The notes under the pieces: generated by a model
What the model was told of the DNA's origin: nothing
Database searches by the model: none
The model's input: only the letters and a program-made list of their open reading frames with translations
Origin: an uncultured SAR86 cluster bacterium
Lineage (GTDB): Bacteria > Pseudomonadota > Gammaproteobacteria > Magnimaribacterales > AG-339-G14
DNA: 58,341 bases
Assembly: GCA_902624765.1 (NCBI GenBank)
Contig: CACNYO010000004.1
Span: forward strand, 1 to 58,341
Direction: 5' to 3'
In this document: one piece after another, positions 52,322-58,341 of the stretch
Layout of the letters: each line of letters begins with the position of its first letter
Position numbering within the stretch: the stretch's first letter is position 1
Made by a program: the position numbers and the translations under genes

Positions 52322-53017
52322 ATGAAAAAATTATTATGTTTTACACTTTTTTTTAGCCTATCCAATGTTTGGGCTGCGGATGGTCCTTTCTTTGGTTTTT
52401 TTGGTATAGAAACAGATAATCCTTTAGGAGTTTTATCAGCTACGGATAAACTTTCACAAGATTGTCCAGGAGGATCAGCTGTAGTTAGGTTAATGGCAGA
52501 AAACTTCAATGCAGATGAAGTCACAACTCACTCTTATGCAGTTTTATTCGAAAATAATGATTCATATTTACAGTGGAGTGGACAATGGGCTTCTTGTCCT
52601 GGCTGGACAAAATACTTTCAAACTATGTCTGAAATATCTAATTCAACATATGAAATGTTGGCCTTTCCGGTTGTTTCTGGTGGTGATACTTTGAAAGATA
52701 AAGTTTTTGTTTCATGGATTATGGATGTATCTGATCCTTCTTCATATGCAAAGGCTTATTCTGAACTTATGAATAGTGATGATAGTCGCTGTCCAGGTTC
52801 TTGGGGATTAGCAGCTTGGGGCCCAGGATCAAGAGTTGAAAGTTATGGGACTCATATGGCCTTTTGTGGTTATCCAGATATGGCTTCAGCTATGGAAGTA
52901 TTTCAAGAAAGAGTACCTACAAAATCTATGCAGAAATTTTATTCGAAAGCAGGAAATGTCAGGCAGCTTATTGGAACTAATTTAGTATCAATTATAAAAG
53001 ACTATATGCCTAACTAA
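52322..53017 (+). CDS. Exported protein of unknown function, paralog B
   Basis: Start moved to 'MKKLLCFTLFFSLSNVWAADG' (signal peptide) with ggagat upstream; 'GIETDNPLGVLSATDKLSQDC' and 'WIMDVSDPSSYAKAYSELMNSDD' parallel the other paralogs. Confidence 0.83.
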   Translation: MKKLLCFTLFFSLSNVWAADGPFFGFFGIETDNPLGVLSATDKLSQDCPGGSAVVRLMAENFNADEVTTHSYAVLFENNDSYLQWSGQWASCPGWTKYFQTMSEISNSTYEMLAFPVVSGGDTLKDKVFVSWIMDVSDPSSYAKAYSELMNSDDSRCPGSWGLAAWGPGSRVESYGTHMAFCGYPDMASAMEVFQERVPTKSMQKFYSKAGNVRQLIGTNLVSIIKDYMPN

Positions 53018-53038
53018 ATAAAAATTAAAGGAGAGAAT

Positions 53039-53746
53039 ATGAAAAAATTATTATTATTAATTTTTATTACATCTGGATTTATCTTTGCACAAACTGAAAG
53101 GCATGTGATGCATGTTTTCTATCATATGAATGTAACAAATCCTGCTGGTGTAATTTCAGCTTTGGATAAGTTTCATGCTTCTGATTGCGGTAAGAAATTT
53201 CCAGGCGACTTAGGATTAATGTCAGAAACACTTAATGGAGCAAGTGACTCTACGCACTTTATTATTGCTTCTTACATGACTAGAGAAGATTTTCAAAACG
53301 CAGGTGCACTAACCCAAAGTTGTCCAGAAGCAGCCACAATGCTTGGATCATTGATGAATTCGGCTAGTCCAGTATCAGACCTTGCAATTGTTCCTATCAT
53401 AGAAGCCAATGATTGGACTGTTGATGGTGCATTCACTAAATATGACATGAGAATGAACTTAGAAAACGAAGAAGAGTACGCCGAAGCTTGGTCAGAACTA
53501 ATGGAATCCAATGTTGAATCAGGATCTGTTACAAGCTCTTATGGGTTAAACAGAGTTCTATATGGCAACGATGAATTTACTCATTTTGTTTATATCGGAG
53601 CATCTGATTTTGTAACTTTGACTGATGGAGCCACGGAACTGACATCTTCGAAAGCATTTGAAAAGTTTTCAAGAAAAGTAAAAGGGATGAGAGAAGTATT
53701 AAATACCTCTTTGGTAATTCCTGTTAAAGCTTGGCCGAGAAGATAA
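53039..53746 (+). CDS. Exported protein of unknown function, paralog C
   Basis: Signal peptide 'MKKLLLLIFITSGFIFAQ'; 'VFYHMNVTNPAGVISALDKFHASDC', 'YDMRMNLENEEEYAEAWSELMES'; RBS ggagag. Confidence 0.87.
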   Translation: MKKLLLLIFITSGFIFAQTERHVMHVFYHMNVTNPAGVISALDKFHASDCGKKFPGDLGLMSETLNGASDSTHFIIASYMTREDFQNAGALTQSCPEAATMLGSLMNSASPVSDLAIVPIIEANDWTVDGAFTKYDMRMNLENEEEYAEAWSELMESNVESGSVTSSYGLNRVLYGNDEFTHFVYIGASDFVTLTDGATELTSSKAFEKFSRKVKGMREVLNTSLVIPVKAWPRR

Positions 53747-53753
53747 TTTCATT

Positions 53754-53787
53754 AAAAAAAAGAGAGGTCTATGCCTCTCTTTTTTTT
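53754..53787. terminator. Bidirectional Rho-independent terminator
   Basis: AAAAAAAAGAGAGG-TCTATG-CCTCTCTTTTTTTT between convergent genes. Confidence 0.9.
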
Positions 53788-54710
53788 ATTTGTTCTGTTC
53801 TTAAAAAGATAAAGAAACTCAGCGTGGCTAAAGAACATAATATGTGCCATATTCCGTGAGGTTGGATTAAAGAATCTGGATTACAAAGAGGTTGATTTGG
53901 ATAGCCTTGTAACCAGATTATAAAAGCTGAAATATATAAAAACATTCCAACGAAAAACCAAGGGAAATGCTTTCGTTCGTAGTCAGGTTGTGAGTTACAA
54001 ACTAGCCCAGGTAGCCAGAAAAATACAATCCACCAATATTGATCAAGATTATTAAAGATTTCTTGTGGAAATATTCCAAATATTGCAGCAACTAGAAAAC
54101 CTAAAAAACCAGATAAAAATCTCATTCTTTGGCTCCAGTATCTAAATAAGAATTCAGAAACTATCCATACACCGATAGAAACACCATAGACACTAAAACC
54201 TATTCCCATTCCATCCCCTAAAAACCACCTACCTAGTCCATATGCAACAATAATACTCAGATAAACTTTAAGGAATGTATTGACACTCCATCTAGCCATA
54301 ACTTTAAAGTTATATAGCCATGGGATAACAATATACATAACCATACTTAAATTATCTGCCCACCCTCCCCACTCAGTATGGGTACCGTGCATTAAAAAGG
54401 ATCCTGGACCTAAAAAGATAGCTGCGGACGCATATAGAATTGCTATTGGTGTTAGGGTATGAAAGGTATTTATGTTTTCATCATCTCTATTTAGAACGTG
54501 AAACATTATCAAGCCAGTTACCATAAACGATAAATTTGTAAGGGTATTTACAGGCTCTCTGAATATACTATCGCTAACTCTTTCACACCATCTGGAAACA
54601 CCGCCAATCTCCATTCCAGGTTCAAGAGAAATACTCACACCAAGAAATGCAAAGATTGCATAGAAAAAAAGAAATAAGAAACTTAAAAGATAAGCAAGAC
54701 GTATGGCCAT
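53769..54710 (-). CDS. Ceramidase-like (CREST superfamily) integral membrane protein
   Basis: Multi-TM; 'EPVNTLTNLSFMVTGL', 'GPGSFLMHGTHTEWGGWADNLSMVMYI', C-terminal 'HGIWHILCS' give the S/H/D and HxxxH pattern of ceramidase-like hydrolases. Confidence 0.72.
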   Translation of the reverse strand: MAIRLAYLLSFLFLFFYAIFAFLGVSISLEPGMEIGGVSRWCERVSDSIFREPVNTLTNLSFMVTGLIMFHVLNRDDENINTFHTLTPIAILYASAAIFLGPGSFLMHGTHTEWGGWADNLSMVMYIVIPWLYNFKVMARWSVNTFLKVYLSIIVAYGLGRWFLGDGMGIGFSVYGVSIGVWIVSEFLFRYWSQRMRFLSGFLGFLVAAIFGIFPQEIFNNLDQYWWIVFFWLPGLVCNSQPDYERKHFPWFFVGMFLYISAFIIWLQGYPNQPLCNPDSLIQPHGIWHILCSLATLSFFIFLRTEQIKKREA

Positions 54711-54750
54711 AATTAATTATATAGCCATAAAGTCTTGAAAATTAAAATAT

Positions 54751-55227
54751 TTACGGAGTTCTCATAACCTCAGGTGGAGTACACTTGAGGATAGAAGTTG
54801 TATTGAGTTCTTCTAATACTAATTTGAGTTTTCTGTATTCTGTGACTTCAGGATTTAAACCTACAGAGCTTATACCTATAAAACTAGTTCCAATTAAAGG
54901 ATCATGTTTTGTAAGACCATAAGTTGAATAACTGGTACTTCTATTTGCATTTTCTACAACTTTTTCAGACAAATTATTGATTAAATTAGAGATCCTAATT
55001 CTATTAGCTTGCATCTCAGAACAAGACAAAGTTTGAATATCTAAAGGATAGTGCAATGTTTCATCGTTAACTTCACCTTTACCACCGTTTTGCTCAATAA
55101 AGTCGTCAAGCATAATTGATGCAGATGAATAAGTTGTGACATTTGTTCCAGCGCAGTTTGCTAGAGCAAATACTAACAAAGGAAGGATCAATACTTTGTT
55201 AAATTTTTTCATGTTTATTATCTTCAT
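54751..55227 (-). CDS. Uncharacterised lipoprotein
   Basis: Lipobox 'FALANC'; no recognised domain; possible alternative start at 55212. Confidence 0.65.
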   Translation of the reverse strand: MKIINMKKFNKVLILPLLVFALANCAGTNVTTYSSASIMLDDFIEQNGGKGEVNDETLHYPLDIQTLSCSEMQANRIRISNLINNLSEKVVENANRSTSYSTYGLTKHDPLIGTSFIGISSVGLNPEVTEYRKLKLVLEELNTTSILKCTPPEVMRTP

Positions 55228-55457
55228 AAACCCACTCCATGAAGTTTTTCCCCTTTATTTTTTCTCATTATTAAGAAAAAGAAGAATTTTATTGTCAAAA
55301 TGACACATAGTCAAACTAACAAAAACTTATTTTATAAATAAATTTTACTATATTTAGTGCTAAAAAGCCTTAATTTATAGCTGATCAAAGAGATTTTAAT
55401 TTAATTTAATTGTTTCATGATATCGGATTAAACTTAATGTAAAGTAACTATTCTTTT

Positions 55458-57230
55458 ATGGATACCAATCAAATCATACTTTCAATCATACTTTTAGTAA
55501 TGGTGGTGATGTTTATATGGGGAAGATATCGCTATGATGCTGTTGCGCTGACAAGTTTAGCTATTTTAGTGGTGCTTGGCTTTGTGCCAGCAAAAGAAGC
55601 ATTTGTTGGATTTGGCCATCCTGCTGTGATTACTGTCGCACTTGTTTTATTAATAAGTAAGGGCTTAGAAGCTTCAGGATTGATAGGTAAGATCGGTAAT
55701 TTACTTCAAAAAATTGCCAACAGTGAATTCCAATTTCTTGTCATCTTGATGGGAATTGCGGTTGTACTGTCTTCATTTATGAACAATATTGGTGCTATGG
55801 CAATGCTTTTACCAGTAACTTTAGGAATATGCCAAAAAATGAACTGGTCCCCTTCCAAATTTTTGATGCCGCTCGCATTTGCATCAATTTTAGGTGGAAT
55901 GAATACTAAAATAGGAACTCCTCCAAATATTATTATCTCTGAATTTAGAGATCAATATTCAGATCAAGGCTTTGAATTCTTCGATTTTGCCTATGCTGGT
56001 TTACCTGTAAGTATTGGCGGTTTGGTTTTCATAGCTTTATTAGGATTCATTCTTGTAAAAAATAGATCTGGGGAAAGTGACTCTTCCTCTTTAGTGGATA
56101 TCAATGAATATTTAGTGGAGTTGGTAATTGAGAAAGATAGTGAACTTATAGGTAAAAGAACTCAAGAGTTTAGGAAAGAGTTAGGATCTGACATTGTACT
56201 TATTGGTTCTGTCAATGAATCCTCAGATGCTAGAGAAATTTTAAGTAATTTTGATGAATTAAAAGAATCACAAATATTGCTTTTAAAAATTAATCCAGAA
56301 GAAGTATCTGGCATTCAAGAAAAATATGGACTATCCCTTAGAACAGAAATTAAAGATCTAGATTCAGGAAGTTTTGGTGAAATTGAAACTATGATTTCTC
56401 CTGGTTCTAGATTGATAGGTAGAACTATAGACTATTTTTCTACAATGGCTGGAAGGCAAATGGCTATTTTAGGACTTTGGAGAAAAGGAACAAATTTTCA
56501 AGGAAGTCTATCAAACGAGCACTTTAAATCTGGAGATGTATTATTAATTGCAACGAGGGAAGAACAAAAAGATACGAGCGAAAAAATGCAAGATCTTGGC
56601 TTGATGCCTTTGTGGCAAAGAGAGCTTGATGTAATAAAAGATGACTCTAAAATTTTTTTATCGTTAGGTTTATTTTCATTTAGCTTACTCCTTGTTATCA
56701 CTAATTTTTTAAATGTTGTCATAGCCTTTTTGCTATGCGTTCTCGCTTTTGTTGCTTCTAAATTACTAAAGCCAAATATGCTATATAGACATATTGAGTG
56801 GCCAGTCATTGTATTACTTGGAGCTATGATCCCAATTGGTGATGCATTGTATGAAAGTGGCCTTACCAATATTCTTGCAACTGCTATAGCTACTCAGTCA
56901 ATTCAATTTGGATTAGTAGGCACTTTAGTTATTTTAATGGTTGCAACCATGTGTTTATCAGATGTCATTAATAATGCAGCTACAGCAGTTATCATGGGGC
57001 CAATATCAGTCACTATAGCAAATCAGTTGGGTCATCCTACTGAACCTTTCTTGATGTGTGTTGCTATAGGTGCCAGCTGTGCATTTTTGTCTCCAATTGG
57101 GCATCAATGCAATACTTTAGTCATGGGACCGGGTAATTATAAATTTGGAGATTATTGGAAATTAGGATTACCTTTGGAATTGCTCATAATAGCAATTTCA
57201 ACCCCATTACTTCTAATTTTTTGGTTCTAG
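55458..57230 (+). CDS. SLC13/DASS-type anion permease with TrkA-C (RCK_C) domains
   Basis: 'GFGHPAVITVALVLLISKGLE', 'SSFMNNIGAMAMLLPVTLGI', 'ILGGMNTKIGTPPNIIIS', central soluble region with two RCK_C-like modules. Confidence 0.9.
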   Translation: MDTNQIILSIILLVMVVMFIWGRYRYDAVALTSLAILVVLGFVPAKEAFVGFGHPAVITVALVLLISKGLEASGLIGKIGNLLQKIANSEFQFLVILMGIAVVLSSFMNNIGAMAMLLPVTLGICQKMNWSPSKFLMPLAFASILGGMNTKIGTPPNIIISEFRDQYSDQGFEFFDFAYAGLPVSIGGLVFIALLGFILVKNRSGESDSSSLVDINEYLVELVIEKDSELIGKRTQEFRKELGSDIVLIGSVNESSDAREILSNFDELKESQILLLKINPEEVSGIQEKYGLSLRTEIKDLDSGSFGEIETMISPGSRLIGRTIDYFSTMAGRQMAILGLWRKGTNFQGSLSNEHFKSGDVLLIATREEQKDTSEKMQDLGLMPLWQRELDVIKDDSKIFLSLGLFSFSLLLVITNFLNVVIAFLLCVLAFVASKLLKPNMLYRHIEWPVIVLLGAMIPIGDALYESGLTNILATAIATQSIQFGLVGTLVILMVATMCLSDVINNAATAVIMGPISVTIANQLGHPTEPFLMCVAIGASCAFLSPIGHQCNTLVMGPGNYKFGDYWKLGLPLELLIIAISTPLLLIFWF

Positions 57231-57469
57231 TAACCCTGTATTATTGTTCCCCGAACAAAAAGTTCATAATAACGTGAGCAATTATAATTTCTTATTTCTA
57301 TCAACAAATCTAGATATTTTTGCTTGTCGGATTCCAATGAAGATTTATGATCTAAATAGCATGCATCAAACTCATCTAAATCATACATAGAGTTCTTTAC
57401 TACTTTTTGATAAGTGCAGGAAGATAAAAATAAAAATAAATAAAGTAACAGATAGTTATTGATTCTCAT
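57227..57469 (-). CDS. Small Cys-containing lipoprotein
   Basis: Lipobox 'FLSSC' after a hydrophobic leader; 80 aa; overlaps the channel gene start by 14 nt. Confidence 0.6.
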   Translation of the reverse strand: MRINNYLLLYLFLFLSSCTYQKVVKNSMYDLDEFDACYLDHKSSLESDKQKYLDLLIEIRNYNCSRYYELFVRGTIIQGY

Positions 57470-58181
57470 CTGCTCTAAGTTGACCGCTACTTGATTTCTT
57501 TGACATTACATCAACGATAATCCCAATTACCATATTCAACATAATGACTGCATTGAGCAGTATGAAACTTATAAAGTAAATCCAAACCCAAGGAAAGACC
57601 TCAATTATATCTTTCATGACGGCAGCCCAATCGTCGTAGGTGGCAACTTGCGCAAGAGTAAGCATAGCTAAACCAATGTTACCCCAATGTTCAGGATCTG
57701 TTGTTCCAAAAACTAATGTTCCTATTGCAGCCCAAATATAGATGAAAATGAACATCAGCAGAGCTACAAAACCAACTCTTGGAAGGGTTTCAAATAATGC
57801 ATCTACAATTTTCTTCAAAGCAGGAACGACAGTAATAATTCTTAATACTCTTACTATTCTAAGTAACCTTGCTACAAATGCTGTCTCCCCTCCCGTGATA
57901 GGAATTAGGCTAACTGTAACAATAATAAAATCGAAGACGTTCCAGCCCCCTTTGAAGAATTTAATCAACGACCTTTCTGCAACTATTCTGATAATAATCT
58001 CTATCAGAAAGAAGATAGTGATAGCAGTATCAAGGAAATTTAGTAATCCAACGTAATCATCTGGAAGATCATAAGAGCTTACACCTGCATAAATGGCTGA
58101 GCCAATTATTACGAAAATTACTATTCCATTAAAAAAACGGCTGTTTCTAATTTTTAAAAAGAATTGAACAATCTGATTCAT
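57456..58181 (-). CDS. Voltage-gated ion channel (single 6-TM subunit, bacterial Nav-like)
   Basis: S4 'VARLLRIVRVLRIITVVPALKKIVDAL'; pore 'WGNIGLAMLTLAQVATYDDWAAVMKDI'; S6 'ILLNAVIMLNMVIGIIVDVM', aligning with recalled NaChBac order. Confidence 0.9.
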   Translation of the reverse strand: MNQIVQFFLKIRNSRFFNGIVIFVIIGSAIYAGVSSYDLPDDYVGLLNFLDTAITIFFLIEIIIRIVAERSLIKFFKGGWNVFDFIIVTVSLIPITGGETAFVARLLRIVRVLRIITVVPALKKIVDALFETLPRVGFVALLMFIFIYIWAAIGTLVFGTTDPEHWGNIGLAMLTLAQVATYDDWAAVMKDIIEVFPWVWIYFISFILLNAVIMLNMVIGIIVDVMSKKSSSGQLRADENQ

Positions 58182-58341
58182 GTGCGGATTATATACTCAA
58201 GTAAAATTTAAGGTTAGTTATTTAAACAGAGATAAGAAAGATTTACACCTACATCTGTATTACTTCTAGAGAAAATATCTATACTGCTTCGATTATCAAA
58301 CGGTTTAACAAAAATATTCATAGATAAACAATTTATATAAA

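Noticed and set aside
55228-55457. Possible tRNA or structured RNA in the largest intergenic gap
   Set aside because: No cloverleaf, TTCGANNC-type T-loop or strong GC stems seen; best explained as divergent promoter sequence.
58214-58321. Minus-strand 35-codon ORF MNIFVKPFDNRSSIDIFSRSNTDVGVNLSYLCLNN*
   Set aside because: Near the window edge, no motif or clear RBS; too short to call without conservation.
1-58341. CRISPR array, prophage, transposon, toxin-antitoxin or restriction system
   Set aside because: No direct-repeat array, integrase, transposase, phage structural gene or paired TA/RM genes recognised in the translations or intergenic regions.

Overview
This AT-rich 58 kb window looks like a streamlined marine gammaproteobacterial chromosome. 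SAR86-like affiliation is an inference from gene content and composition only. Core segments: lolC/lolD, an msbA-lpxK fusion, kdsB, murB; ETF-QO with etfBA; nfuA and sbcB; csiV-mfd; two acyl-CoA dehydrogenases; long-form GAPDH; a complete Na+-NQR set (nqrABCDEF, apbE, and nqrM, which the ORF track missed); aceA, purB, mnmA; icd; clpS/clpA; infA. From about 39.9 kb the window becomes accessory: a TetR-flanked GST/NMO/haloalkane-dehalogenase-like/MBL cluster, a PhoD-like phosphatase, MAPEG plus a LinB-like dehalogenase, and three paralogous exported proteins of unknown function that each seem to hold two repeats. It ends with a ceramidase-like membrane protein, a SLC13/TrkA-C transporter and a bacterial voltage-gated channel homolog with an unusual TYDDW filter. 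Main leads: the MsbA-LpxK fusion, the three-paralog secreted family, the DDW-filter channel, two dehalogenases of different subfamilies, an Mfd lacking N-terminal and D3 sequence, and zero-spacing convergent genes. No CRISPR, rRNA, tRNA, transposon or prophage was recognised.
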